64,000 nucleotides of DNA from Micavibrio sp. UBA7657 (GCA_002483465.1 DLHX01000012.1:1-64000); one strand, 5' to 3'; shown: positions 8,064-16,951, numbered from the stretch's first letter. Program-made: numbers and translations. Notes: generated by a model from the sequence alone, not told the origin.

Positions 8064-10265
8064 ATGTTTAATATATTTAGAAAAGAAATCGATTTCGCAG
8101 GTAAAACAATTATCCTCGAAACCGGTAAAATCGCCCGTCAGGCTGACGGCGCCGTTCTCGCCACGATGGGCGAAACCTCTGTTCTTTGTGCCGTTACCGG
8201 CGCCAAGAGCGTGAAAGAAGGCCAGGATTTCTTTCCCCTCACGGTTCACTACCAGGAAAAAACCTATGCAGCCGGTAAAATCCCCGGCGGTTTCTTCAAG
8301 CGCGAAGCGCGTCCGTCTGAAAAAGAAACGCTGACCTCCCGCCTGATCGACCGCCCGATCCGCCCGCTGTTCCCTAAAGACTTCTATAACGAAGTCCAGG
8401 TGATCGCGACCGTGATATCACACGATCTCGAAAACGACCCGGACATGGTCGCCCTCATCGGCTGTTCCGCAGCCCTCACGATTTCGGGCATCCCGTTCAT
8501 GGGTCCGATCGGCAGCGCGCGCATCGGCTACATCAATGGCCAGTTCGTCATCAACCCGACCATGTCGGAGATGAAAGAGAGCGCACTGGACCTGATTGTC
8601 GCAGGCACCAAGGAAGGCGTCCTGATGGTTGAATCCGAAGCGAAAGAGCTTTCGGAAGAAATCATGCTGGATGCGGTGACAAAGGGCTGGAAATCCTTTC
8701 AGCCGGTTATCGACGGTATTATCGATCTCGCCGAAATGTGCGCGAAAGAGCCGTGGCCGATCACCGAGACGCCTGCTCACCTCAAAAAACTCAGCGCCGA
8801 TATCAAATCCGGCTATGAGAAAGAAGTGCGCGATGCTTACGCGATCACCAACAAGGCGGAGCGTTATGCCGCTGTCGGTGCCGCGAAGAAAAAAGCGGTT
8901 GCCCAGTTCAAAAGCGATGAAATCAACGATAACACGGTTATCTCCAAGTTCAAGGAACTGGAATCCGACGTTGTTCGCGGCAACATCCTGAAAACCGGCC
9001 GCCGTATCGATCAGCGCGACACGAAGACTGTCCGCCCGATCGTTGCAGAAACCGGCATCCTGCCCCGTACGCATGGCTCCGCCCTGTTCACACGCGGTGA
9101 AACCCAGGCGCTTGTGGTTACCACGCTTGGCACCGGCCAGGACGAGCAGATCATTGATGCGCTGGAAGGCGAATACAAACAGCGCTTCATGCTCCACTAT
9201 AACTTCCCTCCCTACTCTGTCGGCGAAGCCGGTCGTATGGGTCCTCCGGGCCGCCGCGAAATCGGTCACGGTAAACTCGCATGGCGTGCGATTAACCCGC
9301 TCTTGCCGTCTGTCGAGGATTTCCCGTACACGATGCGCGTGGTCTCCGAGATCACGGAATCGAACGGATCAAGCTCGATGGCAACCGTTTGCGGCACCTC
9401 GCTCGCTCTTATGGATGCGGGCGCACCGTTGAAAGCCCCGGTAGCCGGTATCGCCATGGGCCTCATCAAGGAAGGCAATGAATTCGCCGTCCTGTCCGAT
9501 ATTCTCGGCGATGAAGACCATCTCGGCGACATGGACTTCAAAGTCGCGGGAACCGAAAACGGCATCACCGCCCTGCAGATGGACATCAAGATTACCTCGA
9601 TCACCGAGGAAATCATGAAAATCGCCGTCAACCAGGCGAAAGAAGGCCGCCTGCACATTCTCGGCGAAATGAACAAAGCATTGACCGAAGCGCGCGGCGA
9701 GCTCTCGAAGTTCGCACCGCAGATCGTCACGCTGAAAATCCCGACGGATAAAATCCGCGAGGTTATCGGTACGGGCGGTAAGGTCATTCGCGAAATCTGC
9801 GAAGTGTCCGGCGCGAAAGTGGATATCGAGGATGACGGCACGATCAAGGTATCGGCCGTTAATGCCGACGCTATCGAGAAAGCCGTCAATATGATCAAGG
9901 GCATCACGGAAGAACCCGAAGCCGGCAAGGTCTATAGCGGTAAAGTCGTGAAAACCATGGAATTCGGCGCGTTCGTCAATTTCATGGGCGCAAAGGACGG
10001 CCTCGTTCACATCTCCGAACTGGCCGACCAACGCGTTGCGCAAACCACCGATGTCGTCAATGAAGGCGACCAGGTGAAAGTCGTCGTGCTCGGCATGGAT
10101 GACCGCGGCAAGGTAAAACTGTCGATGAAGCGCGTTAATCAGGAAAACGGCGAGATCATCGGCGAACTTCCTTCACCTGATGAAGTATCCGCACCGCGTC
10201 CCCGCCGTGAAGGCGGAGACCGTGATCGCGGACGCGACCGTGGCCCGCGCCGTAACCGGGGTTAA
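8064..10265 (+). CDS. pnp: Polyribonucleotide nucleotidyltransferase (PNPase)
   Basis: Phosphorolytic 3'-5' exoribonuclease of the RNA degradosome. The 733-residue protein has two RNase PH domains (about 10-150 and 300-540) joined by a helical domain, then a KH domain (around IGTGGKVIREICEVSG) and an S1 domain (around GKVVKTMEFGAFVNF). The tail is Arg/Gly/Asp-rich (DRDRGRDRGPRRNRG), often an RNA- or protein-contact tail. The frame is open 43 codons further upstream, but the ATG at 8064 has TAAGGA 10 bases before it and matches the family N terminus (FNIFRKEIDFAGK). It is normally adjacent to rpsO. Confidence 0.97.
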   Translation: MFNIFRKEIDFAGKTIILETGKIARQADGAVLATMGETSVLCAVTGAKSVKEGQDFFPLTVHYQEKTYAAGKIPGGFFKREARPSEKETLTSRLIDRPIRPLFPKDFYNEVQVIATVISHDLENDPDMVALIGCSAALTISGIPFMGPIGSARIGYINGQFVINPTMSEMKESALDLIVAGTKEGVLMVESEAKELSEEIMLDAVTKGWKSFQPVIDGIIDLAEMCAKEPWPITETPAHLKKLSADIKSGYEKEVRDAYAITNKAERYAAVGAAKKKAVAQFKSDEINDNTVISKFKELESDVVRGNILKTGRRIDQRDTKTVRPIVAETGILPRTHGSALFTRGETQALVVTTLGTGQDEQIIDALEGEYKQRFMLHYNFPPYSVGEAGRMGPPGRREIGHGKLAWRAINPLLPSVEDFPYTMRVVSEITESNGSSSMATVCGTSLALMDAGAPLKAPVAGIAMGLIKEGNEFAVLSDILGDEDHLGDMDFKVAGTENGITALQMDIKITSITEEIMKIAVNQAKEGRLHILGEMNKALTEARGELSKFAPQIVTLKIPTDKIREVIGTGGKVIREICEVSGAKVDIEDDGTIKVSAVNADAIEKAVNMIKGITEEPEAGKVYSGKVVKTMEFGAFVNFMGAKDGLVHISELADQRVAQTTDVVNEGDQVKVVVLGMDDRGKVKLSMKRVNQENGEIIGELPSPDEVSAPRPRREGGDRDRGRDRGPRRNRG

Positions 10266-10275
10266 TCGAAAACGC

Positions 10276-10368
10276 GTCATTGCGAGGGAGCAAAGCGACC
10301 GAAGCAATCCATCTTTTTTAGAAACTACTGGATTGCTTCGTCGGCCTTAAAGGCCTCCTCGCAATGAC
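10276..10368. repeat. GTCATTGCGAG-type palindromic repeat, copy 1
   Basis: The arms GTCATTGCGAGG... and ...CCTCGCAATGAC face each other, with inner arms GAAGCAATCCA / TGGATTGCTTC around a short AT-rich centre. It lies just after pnp. A second diverged copy is at 31081-31194. Palindromes of this type are widespread in proteobacterial genomes as dispersed non-coding repeats. Confidence 0.85.
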
Positions 10369-10380
10369 GGAAATAAACAA

Positions 10381-10408
10381 ATGCCCGCCCTCAAAAGCGG
10401 GCATTTTT
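10381..10408. terminator. Bidirectional terminator between pnp and the SET-domain gene
   Basis: ATGCCCGC (10381-10388) pairs with GCGGGCAT (10397-10404) around an 8-base loop; T5 follows on the plus strand and an A/T-rich stretch lies on the other side. It sits between convergent genes. Confidence 0.88.
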
Positions 10409-10413
10409 ACAGG

Positions 10414-10797
10414 CTAAAACCAGACCTCGACGCCGTAATTCCATGCGAGCTCTTCACCCGCCTTGATATTGCGAAGAGCAAAGACCGTAATAAGATTTTT
10501 TTCCAGATCAGATTCAAGCCGGATATTCGGCTTTGCGCTGTGGTTGTAAAGCATGAGATAACCAAGGCCTAAAGCGTATTTTTTATTCCTGTTATTTTCA
10601 TCCCAGTCCAGCACCCAGCCATCCGGGGCCTCATCCTTCGGCACGTTCTTTGACTTCATCGTCACGACAGGCGAGACCTCGATAATTTCGCCCTTTTTTA
10701 TATTGCGGGTTGTAAAAACGCCCCTGCCCTTGGTCGGCACAGCCTTCCAGATAATGTGTGCGCCTTTTAATCCGTAGCTATTTCTTTTCCTGGTCAT
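10414..10797 (-). CDS. SET-domain protein, probable protein-lysine methyltransferase
   Basis: A 127-residue stand-alone SET domain. Visible elements in order: GRGVFTTRNIKKGEII (N-terminal SET strand), GYLMLYNHSAKPN (the NHS motif of the SAM/lysine channel) and ALRNIKAGEELAWNYG (the C-terminal pseudoknot with the catalytic-type tyrosine). SET proteins transfer a methyl group from SAM to lysine; bacterial substrates are mostly unknown. The ATG at 10797 has GGAG 7-10 bases upstream, better than the TTG at 10809. It is a single gene with a terminator behind it. Confidence 0.85.
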   Translation of the reverse strand: MTRKRNSYGLKGAHIIWKAVPTKGRGVFTTRNIKKGEIIEVSPVVTMKSKNVPKDEAPDGWVLDWDENNRNKKYALGLGYLMLYNHSAKPNIRLESDLEKNLITVFALRNIKAGEELAWNYGVEVWF

Positions 10798-10846
10798 TCC
10801 GTTCTCCAAAGCCAGATATTCCTATATCTTTTTATGGAGGGTTGCC

Positions 10847-10867
10847 ATGAAAGATTTTGAAAAATAA
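10847..10867 (+). other. Possible six-codon open reading frame with a strong ribosome site
   Basis: GGAGGG at 10837-10842 is followed by ATG AAA GAT TTT GAA AAA TAA (10847-10867), and then at once by a GC-rich hairpin (10867-10891). It could be a leader-type minigene or chance. Nothing downstream on this strand is an obvious target. Confidence 0.2.
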
Positions 10868-10891
10868 AAGCCCGGCTTTTGGCCAGGCTTT
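10858..10891 (-). terminator. Terminator of the 94-residue hypothetical gene
   Basis: AAAGCC (10867-10872) pairs with GGCTTT (10886-10891), with an inner GGC/GCC stem and one mismatch. Read on the minus strand it is followed by TTTTATTTTT. It lies about 90 bases after the stop at 10978. Confidence 0.7.
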
Positions 10892-10977
10892 CACGTTTGC
10901 TGCACGAAACAGATGAGTCTCAGGCTTGAGAAATCACAAGGCGCGCATTTTTGTATTAGTGTTTAAATTTAATGGTC

Positions 10978-11262
10978 CTAACCGAGGTTCCAATCGTGGC
11001 GCAGGGCGTAGAGTAATATATTTCTCTCGGCAGATTCGGCCTGAACCTCAGCAATTCTATTTGTGCCCTCGTCATCCTTCCGTTTGCCCTCTTTAACCAT
11101 ATCCAGCACAAGTACGGTTTTCAGGTCCTTGACTGCGTCGCACGTACGCACGTGCGCTTCAAAGCTTGTGTCATCTATTTCTCTTTCGACGCCAGCAGCC
11201 ACGGCTAAAAACGCCAGTTTCACGAGACCTTCTTTTTTCAGTCCCTCAATTACATCGCTCAT
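10978..11262 (-). CDS. Hypothetical protein, 94 residues
   Basis: A soluble, charged, probably helical protein with no membrane segment. It begins MSDVIEGLKKEGLVKLAFLAVAAG and contains one cysteine (RTCDAVKDL). The start has no clear ribosome site. A terminator-like hairpin follows, and the SET-domain gene lies downstream on the same strand beyond it. No family recognised, so the call rests on the open frame and the terminator. Confidence 0.5.
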   Translation of the reverse strand: MSDVIEGLKKEGLVKLAFLAVAAGVEREIDDTSFEAHVRTCDAVKDLKTVLVLDMVKEGKRKDDEGTNRIAEVQAESAERNILLYALRHDWNLG

Positions 11263-11649
11263 ACCGGTGCTCTCGGGTTTTTTAGTTTAATAAAATATGT
11301 CAGCAATTCTGCGCGCGAGTTATTATGCGTTTCAGGGGAAGAAATCGACTGTCCTGTACGCTCTCTTGCTGTTTCGATTTTATGTGCTGTTTTTTTACGT
11401 GTCATTTATTTACTCCGGTTTTTCTTCGAGATGGTTTCTTTTAGATTATGTCAAAATATTATGCAACTACTACTTGCCCGTATATGAATTTATTCCTACA
11501 ATACCGGAATGAAAAACAGGTGTGAAACAGCGCCGGAACCATTACTTCGTTTAAAACAGGGGCCGGAACGAGCTCATAAAAAATCCTTTATTATCAAAGA
11601 GCATACCCACCCCCCTAGGTCTTTTTGGCCAAACGAACTATAAAGCGCC
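11263..11649. other. 387-base stretch with no convincing gene
   Basis: AT-rich spacer between the minus-strand hypothetical gene and the TSUP permease. It contains a 71-codon plus-strand open frame (11297-11512) without ribosome site or recognisable composition, and two nearby GCCGGAAC words (about 11532 and 11562). A promoter for the permease is expected here but no good -35/-10 pair was identified. Confidence 0.6.
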
Positions 11650-12420
11650 ATGCTTGAGCAGATCATCCTCTTCATAGCCTCCCTCTTCGCGAACACGATG
11701 TCGGCCTTTGCCGGCGGTGGCGCGGGGCTGGTGCAGTTCCCGGTTCTTTTATTCCTCGGTCTGCCGTTTTCCGTGGCGCTGGCGACGCACAAGGTTGCCA
11801 CGGTCGCGCTCGGGCTCGGCTCCACCTACCGCTATTTCAAAAATCCCGGCGATTACGACTGGAAAATAGCTGGCTGGATTTTGCTGTGCGGTGTGCCGGG
11901 CACAATTCTCGGCGCGTTCATCATCGTCCAGACGCCCGACCGCATCGCCGAATTGTGTCTCGGCATCATCACCATCAGCATCGGTATTTATTCGGCGTGC
12001 CGGAAAACGATGGGCCTGATGTCCGAGCCGAAGAACCGCGACCTGAAAGGTTATCTGATCGGCGGCGCTCTCATGTTCCTGATCGGTGTTTACAACGGCT
12101 CGCTCTCGTCCGGCAGCGGCATGTTCCTGACGTTACTGCTCATTCTCTGGTACGGGTTCGATTACAAAAGCGCCGTGATGTACATGATCACGGCCGGGGG
12201 CCTGTTCTGGAACGCGAGCGGCGCGGTTTCCGTTGTCGCGTTCGGCCAGTATATCGAATGGAGCTGGATGCCCGCCCTTTTGCTGGGCTCTTTTTTGGGT
12301 GGCTATCTGGGCTCGCATCTTGGTATTTTAAAAGGCAGCACATGGATCAAGCGCGCCTTCGAGGCCGTGACGATTTTAACAGGCCTGTATTTGTTAGTGA
12401 GATATTTTTATGGCGCTTAA
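11650..12420 (+). CDS. TSUP (TauE/SafE) family membrane permease
   Basis: A 256-residue inner-membrane protein with about eight hydrophobic segments. The two family half-repeats are visible: FANTMSAFAGGGAGLVQFPVL near the N terminus and YNGSLSSGSGMFLTLLLIL near residue 150, each with the glycine-rich turn. TSUP proteins move sulfite, sulfonates, sulfur compounds or organic anions across the membrane; the substrate cannot be read from sequence. It overlaps the next gene by 11 bases, so permease and phosphodiesterase are co-translated. Confidence 0.88.
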   Translation: MLEQIILFIASLFANTMSAFAGGGAGLVQFPVLLFLGLPFSVALATHKVATVALGLGSTYRYFKNPGDYDWKIAGWILLCGVPGTILGAFIIVQTPDRIAELCLGIITISIGIYSACRKTMGLMSEPKNRDLKGYLIGGALMFLIGVYNGSLSSGSGMFLTLLLILWYGFDYKSAVMYMITAGGLFWNASGAVSVVAFGQYIEWSWMPALLLGSFLGGYLGSHLGILKGSTWIKRAFEAVTILTGLYLLVRYFYGA

Positions 12421-13159
12421 ACTTCCCAAAATCATCGGTCACCGCGGCGCGGCGGCTTATGCCCCTGAAAACACGCTGGAGGGAATCCACACCGCAGCCG
12501 ATATGGGCGTGGAATGGGTGGAATTCGACGTCAAGCTGACGAAGGACCAGGTGCCGATCCTGTTTCACGATGAAACGCTGGAGCGCACAACGAATGGCGG
12601 CGATACACCCATCGCTCAACTGACATACGAAGAAATCCGCCAGTTCGAGGCCGGGAGCTGGTTCGCGGATTCATTTGCAGGGATTAAAATCCCGACGCTG
12701 GAGGAAGCGCTCGAAGTTGTTATTCAGCACGGCATGGGTTTGAATCTGGAGATCAAGCCCTGCCCGGGCCGCGAGAAGGAAACCGCCGAAGCCGCGCTCG
12801 ATGTGTTGTCGCAGGTCTGGGATGAGCATGACCGTTTATTAATTTCCAGCTTCTCGCATGTGTCGATGGAAACGGCGCTCGACATGGCCGGCGACTGGCA
12901 CCGTGGTTTTCTGTTGCCCGAAGAATGGCCGGAGAACTGGAAGGAGCTCGCCGAATATCTCGATGTCTCCACGTACAACGTGAACGGCAACAAGGTGACG
13001 AGGGACGAGATTGATGAATTGCTGGATCTGGAGAAGCCGATCCTGGCCTACACGATCAACGACTCCGACCGCGCGCGGATTCTACAGGGCTGGGGCGTGG
13101 ATGCGTTTTTCACCGACGCGCCGGATGTGCTGAAAGACGCGATTTTCAGGGTGCATTAG
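12410..13159 (+). CDS. ugpQ: Glycerophosphodiester phosphodiesterase
   Basis: Hydrolyses glycerophosphodiesters to glycerol-3-phosphate and an alcohol. The 249-residue TIM-barrel domain carries the GDPD signature: IGHRGAAAYAPENTLEG near the N terminus (His and Arg-Gly catalytic box), VEFDVKLTKDQVPILFHDETLERTTNG (metal ligands and second catalytic His) and LNLEIKP. No signal peptide is seen, so it is the cytoplasmic UgpQ type rather than periplasmic GlpQ. It shares 11 bases with the upstream permease and its end overlaps the convergent fabI stop by 4 bases. Confidence 0.92.
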   Translation: MALKLPKIIGHRGAAAYAPENTLEGIHTAADMGVEWVEFDVKLTKDQVPILFHDETLERTTNGGDTPIAQLTYEEIRQFEAGSWFADSFAGIKIPTLEEALEVVIQHGMGLNLEIKPCPGREKETAEAALDVLSQVWDEHDRLLISSFSHVSMETALDMAGDWHRGFLLPEEWPENWKELAEYLDVSTYNVNGNKVTRDEIDELLDLEKPILAYTINDSDRARILQGWGVDAFFTDAPDVLKDAIFRVH

Positions 13160-13977
13160 CCACCGTTGCCGTTCTTGGCAATCGCGTCGAGCTGATCATG
13201 CGCGGGCATGCCGACGGCGTTGAAGCCGCAATCGACATAGTGGATTTCGCCGGTAACGGCGCTGGATAAATCGGACAGCAGGTAAAGCCCTGCCCCGCCG
13301 ATTTCCTTGAGCTCGACGGAACGGCGCAGTGGTGAAGCAAGAGTCGAATATTTGAACGTCTTGCGCGCGCCGCCGATGACAGCGCCGGCGAGCGTTCTCA
13401 TCGGACCAGCCGAAATCGCGTTGACGCGGATTCCATCCGGGCCGAGGTCAGCCGCGAGATAACGGGTCGAGGCCTCAAGCGCGGCCTTGGCCACGCCCAT
13501 GACGTTGTAACTCGGCATGACTTTATCCGCGCCGTAATATGAGAGCGTTACCGCGCTGCCGCCGTCTTTCATCAGGCTTTTCGCCCGGCGCATGACGGAG
13601 GTAAATGAATAGCAGGAGATATGCATCGTCTGCAGGAAGTTGTCTAAGGTCGTGTTAACGTAGCGGCCCTGCAGTTCGTCCTTGTTAGAGTACGCCACCG
13701 CGTGAATGATGAAATCCAGCTCGCCCCATTCTTTTTTGAGCGTTTCAAAAACCTTGTCGAGGCTTTCTTCTTTCTGGACGTCACAGTCGATGACGATTTT
13801 TGAGCCGATTTCGGCGACGAGCGGTTTCACACGCTTGCCGAACGCCTCGCCCTGATAGGTGAACGCCATTTCGGCGCCGTGCTTGTGCAGCGTTTCCGCC
13901 ATGCCCCAGGCAATGGAATGGTCGTTCGCGACGCCCATCACCAGTCCTTTTTTGCCTTTCATAAGCTGTGCGGTCAT
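13156..13977 (-). CDS. fabI: Enoyl-[acyl-carrier-protein] reductase (NADH) FabI
   Basis: Last reductive step of each fatty-acid elongation cycle. The 273-residue short-chain dehydrogenase-type protein has the FabI cofactor motif GVANDHSIAWGMAETL, the DFIIHAVAYSNKDELQGRYV segment and the Tyr-x6-Lys catalytic pair in SYYGADKVMPSYNVMGVAKAA. NAISAGPMRTLAGAVI near residue 190 is also typical. It is the third gene of fabA-fabB-fabI; its start lies directly after the fabB stop. It is the target class of triclosan-like inhibitors. Confidence 0.96.
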   Translation of the reverse strand: MTAQLMKGKKGLVMGVANDHSIAWGMAETLHKHGAEMAFTYQGEAFGKRVKPLVAEIGSKIVIDCDVQKEESLDKVFETLKKEWGELDFIIHAVAYSNKDELQGRYVNTTLDNFLQTMHISCYSFTSVMRRAKSLMKDGGSAVTLSYYGADKVMPSYNVMGVAKAALEASTRYLAADLGPDGIRVNAISAGPMRTLAGAVIGGARKTFKYSTLASPLRRSVELKEIGGAGLYLLSDLSSAVTGEIHYVDCGFNAVGMPAHDQLDAIAKNGNGG

Positions 13978-15207
13978 CTAGCCCTCATACCGTGAAAGGG
14001 CGAGCGTCGCGTTCGTGCCGCCGAAGCCGAAGGAATTCGAAAGCACGGTCTGGTGCGTGACGTTATCGACGCGCTTGGTCGCGATATTCATGCCGACAGC
14101 GCCCTCGTCCATGTTTTCAACGTTGATGCTGGGCGCGACGAAATTTTCGTTCATCATCAGCAGGCAGTAAATCGCTTCCTGCACGCCGGTGGCGCCGAGG
14201 CTGTGACCGGTCATGGATTTGGTCGCGCTGATATATGGCTTCTTTTCGCCGAACACGTTTTTAATGGCATTGATCTCGGTGATGTCACCGACGGGAGTCG
14301 AGGTGCCGTGCGTGTTGATATAAGTGACAGGCGTTTTAATAGTTGAGATCGCCTGGCGCATGCAGCGTTCTGCGCCCTCGCCGCTCGGGGCGACCATGTC
14401 GGCACCGTCGGATGTCGCGCCGTAGCCGGTAATTTCGCCGTAAATTTTTGCGCCGCGCGCTTTTGCGTGCTCAAGCTCTTCCAGCACCACGATGCCGCCG
14501 CCGCCGGAAATTACAAAGCCGTCGCGGTCTTTATCATAGGCGCGGGAAGCGCGCGCAGGCGTATCGTTATATTTGGACGACATTGCGCCCATCGCGTCGA
14601 ACAGGACGGAGAGAGTCCAGTCGAGATCCTCGCCGCCACCGGCGAACATAACGTCCTGCTTGCCGAACTGGATTTGTTCGGCGGCGTTGCCGATGCAGTG
14701 GGCGGATGTCGAGCACGCGGATGAAATCGAATAATTCACGCCCTTGATTTTGAAATTGGTCGCGGCGGTGGCCGATGTTGTGGAGCTCATGCATTTCGGC
14801 ACGGCGAACGGTCCGACGCGCTTCGGGCCTTTGGTCAATGTCGTTTCAGCGGCGGCAACCTGAACTTTTGTCGAAGGACCCCCGGAGCCGACGATGATGC
14901 CGGTGCGTTCGTTGCTGACGTCTTTTTCCTCTAACCCTGCATGCTTGATCGCCTGCGTCATCGCGAGATGAACATACGCCGCCGCGTCGCCCATGAAACG
15001 GTACAAGCGCTTGTCGATCAGTTCCTCAGGATTGATTTGCGGCTTGCCGTAGACCTGGCTGCGGAAACCCAATTGATGATAATCGGGCGATCCAATAATG
15101 CCCGACTTGCCAGCCTTCAGCGATTTCGAAACTTCCTCAATCGAATTACCGATGCAGGAAATAATCCCCATCCCGGTGATAACAACGCGGCGCAGATGTT
15201 GTGTCAT
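13978..15207 (-). CDS. fabB: Beta-ketoacyl-ACP synthase I FabB
   Basis: Condenses acyl-ACP with malonyl-ACP and, with FabA, makes unsaturated fatty acids anaerobically. The 409-residue thiolase-fold protein shows the catalytic Cys in SSACSTSAHCIG and the two histidines in NTHGTSTPVGD and KSMTGHSLGATG. Pairing with fabA separates it from FabF. The start at 15207 (MTQHLRRVVITGMG) has AGGGA upstream and matches the family; the frame extends 11 codons further. It sits 10 bases after fabA. Confidence 0.95.
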   Translation of the reverse strand: MTQHLRRVVITGMGIISCIGNSIEEVSKSLKAGKSGIIGSPDYHQLGFRSQVYGKPQINPEELIDKRLYRFMGDAAAYVHLAMTQAIKHAGLEEKDVSNERTGIIVGSGGPSTKVQVAAAETTLTKGPKRVGPFAVPKCMSSTTSATAATNFKIKGVNYSISSACSTSAHCIGNAAEQIQFGKQDVMFAGGGEDLDWTLSVLFDAMGAMSSKYNDTPARASRAYDKDRDGFVISGGGGIVVLEELEHAKARGAKIYGEITGYGATSDGADMVAPSGEGAERCMRQAISTIKTPVTYINTHGTSTPVGDITEINAIKNVFGEKKPYISATKSMTGHSLGATGVQEAIYCLLMMNENFVAPSINVENMDEGAVGMNIATKRVDNVTHQTVLSNSFGFGGTNATLALSRYEG

Positions 15208-15217
15208 TAGTTTTTCC

Positions 15218-15766
15218 CTACAGGGCCTTGGGATTGTCAAACAATCCCACTTTCAGGTCGGCGGCTTCGTAGATCAGTTTGCCGTCGGCGTACATTTTGC
15301 CATCGCCGATGCCGAGCACGAGTTTGCGATTGATCACGCGTTTCAGGTCGACGACATATTTAACCAGCTTCACTTCAGGTAATACCTGGCCGGTTAATTT
15401 CAATTCACCAAGGCCAAGTGCGCGGCCAGAGCCCAGCGCACCGGTCCAGCCGAGATAAAATCCAAGGAGCTGCCAGAGCGCATCGAGCCCGAGGCAGCCG
15501 GGCATCACGGGGTCGGATTCAAAATGGCAATCGAAGAACCATAAAGACGGCTTGATATCGAATTCGGCCTCGATCACGCCTTTGCCATGCGCTCCTCCAT
15601 CAATGGAAACATTGGTAATGCGGTCGAACATGAGCATGGGCGGCAGCGGCAGGCGGGCATTGCCGGGCCCGAAAATACGGCCATGACCGCAATCGATGAG
15701 GTCGTCATAGGAATAGCTGGACTTCGGCTGGAAGGACATTACGGGCCTTGCTGCTGTGTTTGTCAT
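15218..15766 (-). CDS. fabA: 3-hydroxydecanoyl-ACP dehydratase/isomerase FabA
   Basis: Dehydrates 3-hydroxyacyl-ACP and isomerises the C10 trans-2 product to cis-3, the branch point to unsaturated fatty acids. The 182-residue hot-dog fold protein has the catalytic histidine in DCHFESDPVMPGCLGLDA and the aspartate in the same segment, plus the MLMFDRITNVS stretch. First gene of the fabA-fabB-fabI operon, an arrangement common in alphaproteobacteria, where a Fur-family gene (irr) often precedes fabA; here the Fur-family gene is 16 kb away instead. Confidence 0.96.
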   Translation of the reverse strand: MTNTAARPVMSFQPKSSYSYDDLIDCGHGRIFGPGNARLPLPPMLMFDRITNVSIDGGAHGKGVIEAEFDIKPSLWFFDCHFESDPVMPGCLGLDALWQLLGFYLGWTGALGSGRALGLGELKLTGQVLPEVKLVKYVVDLKRVINRKLVLGIGDGKMYADGKLIYEAADLKVGLFDNPKAL

Positions 15767-15827
15767 GAAAGAGAGTTATAGGGGGAAAACCCCACTGGCG
15801 CAAGCCGTTAGCAGCCGAAACCGAGGC

Positions 15828-16802
15828 TTACCCTGAGGCCATTATGTGGGTCATGCACACGGATTTATAGGTTTCCGTGATGGCCATCATGGCGAGGGGC
15901 TTGGCAATGGCAGGCTCGAGATCGGGAACCTCACCACCGGAGGCCACAGCGATCATCCGCCCCGCCGCCTTGGCGCAGGCCACGGACTGGTCGTACTGGT
16001 TTTTCACCTGGATAGCGGCGAAAAAGCCCTGGCAATAGGGCTCGATGCCCATAATGAGATCAACCGGGGCATTCAGCGGCGTATCGTTGGCGGCGAGGCC
16101 GAAGCGCCAGTCGGAACCGGCGGGCACGCCGAGGCGCACGGCCTCCTGCGTCATTACATTGGTTATAAGGTCGAGATTTTCGGGAAGATCGGCGCCGCGG
16201 AAAAGCTGGCAGCAATCGGAATTCAGCGACAAGGCAAGGCGTCGGCCTGAAACAGCGGCGAGCGCGGCAATACAATCGCCAAGCGACCAGCCTTCCTCGG
16301 CGACCTTCTTTTCGATCACGATGTCGCACAGTTCCTGCGCCGATATTTCAAACGCCATGCAACGTACCGAGCACTCGATAAGGAGACGCAACGATTCCTC
16401 GCGCGGCTGACCGTCATCTTCCCAGCTGACAATAATATTGTGAAGAATGACCATGATGAGTTCATGAAATTCGAACGAGCAATCGAGCCATTCCTCGAAA
16501 AACTCCCGCGCCGCCTGACGACCGCGTTCGGTTTCCTGGTCGAGGATATGGGCAGGCGGCAGCGCCGTGGCGGTTAATGCGCCCTGCGCAGGCTGGCAGC
16601 CGAGCAAATTGCTGAGTTTCTTGAAACCGGCATGCATCGACAAATCGGGATCGTCAAATACGAGATAGGTTTCGACCAGGACCCCAGCCATATGCTGGAT
16701 GACCTTCATCGCGTCCGTGCCCCGCTTGGAATCGGTGGCAAGACGAATGAGTCCGGCATACAACCGGCCTCCCATGTCGGGCTTGTTGGTCAGTGCAAAC
16801 AT
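15828..16802 (-). CDS. Hypothetical protein, 324 residues
   Basis: A largely helical, soluble, cysteine-containing protein without signal peptide or membrane segment. Cysteines occur in LLGCQPAQG, LDCSFEFHE, ECSVRCMAFE, ELCDIV, GDCIAAL and SDCCQLFRG, many in pairs or near-pairs, but no standard metal motif is evident. It stands alone between fabA and the SH3 protein, on the same strand, with no obvious ribosome site. I recognise no family. Confidence 0.7.
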   Translation of the reverse strand: MFALTNKPDMGGRLYAGLIRLATDSKRGTDAMKVIQHMAGVLVETYLVFDDPDLSMHAGFKKLSNLLGCQPAQGALTATALPPAHILDQETERGRQAAREFFEEWLDCSFEFHELIMVILHNIIVSWEDDGQPREESLRLLIECSVRCMAFEISAQELCDIVIEKKVAEEGWSLGDCIAALAAVSGRRLALSLNSDCCQLFRGADLPENLDLITNVMTQEAVRLGVPAGSDWRFGLAANDTPLNAPVDLIMGIEPYCQGFFAAIQVKNQYDQSVACAKAAGRMIAVASGGEVPDLEPAIAKPLAMMAITETYKSVCMTHIMASG

Positions 16803-16951
16803 GTGATTCAGTAAAATGCGGGGTTCTTGGGGAGTGTGGAAAACTAAGTGGATAGAATCAAGACCGGGTTCGAATCAGCCTTATGAATCATAGGATAAGT
16901 GAAATTTTGCGATTCGTAAATGGGTGGGAAAAGGAAAAATGATGCTTATAG

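Noticed and set aside
11297..11512. A 71-codon frame on the plus strand in the 387-base spacer
   Set aside because: Unusual, Phe/Tyr-rich composition, no ribosome site, no similarity that I know; treated as chance.
16863..16880. GGGTTCGAATCAGCC, like the T-loop of a tRNA
   Set aside because: The flanking bases do not form a T-stem and no D-arm, anticodon arm or acceptor stem can be built around it.
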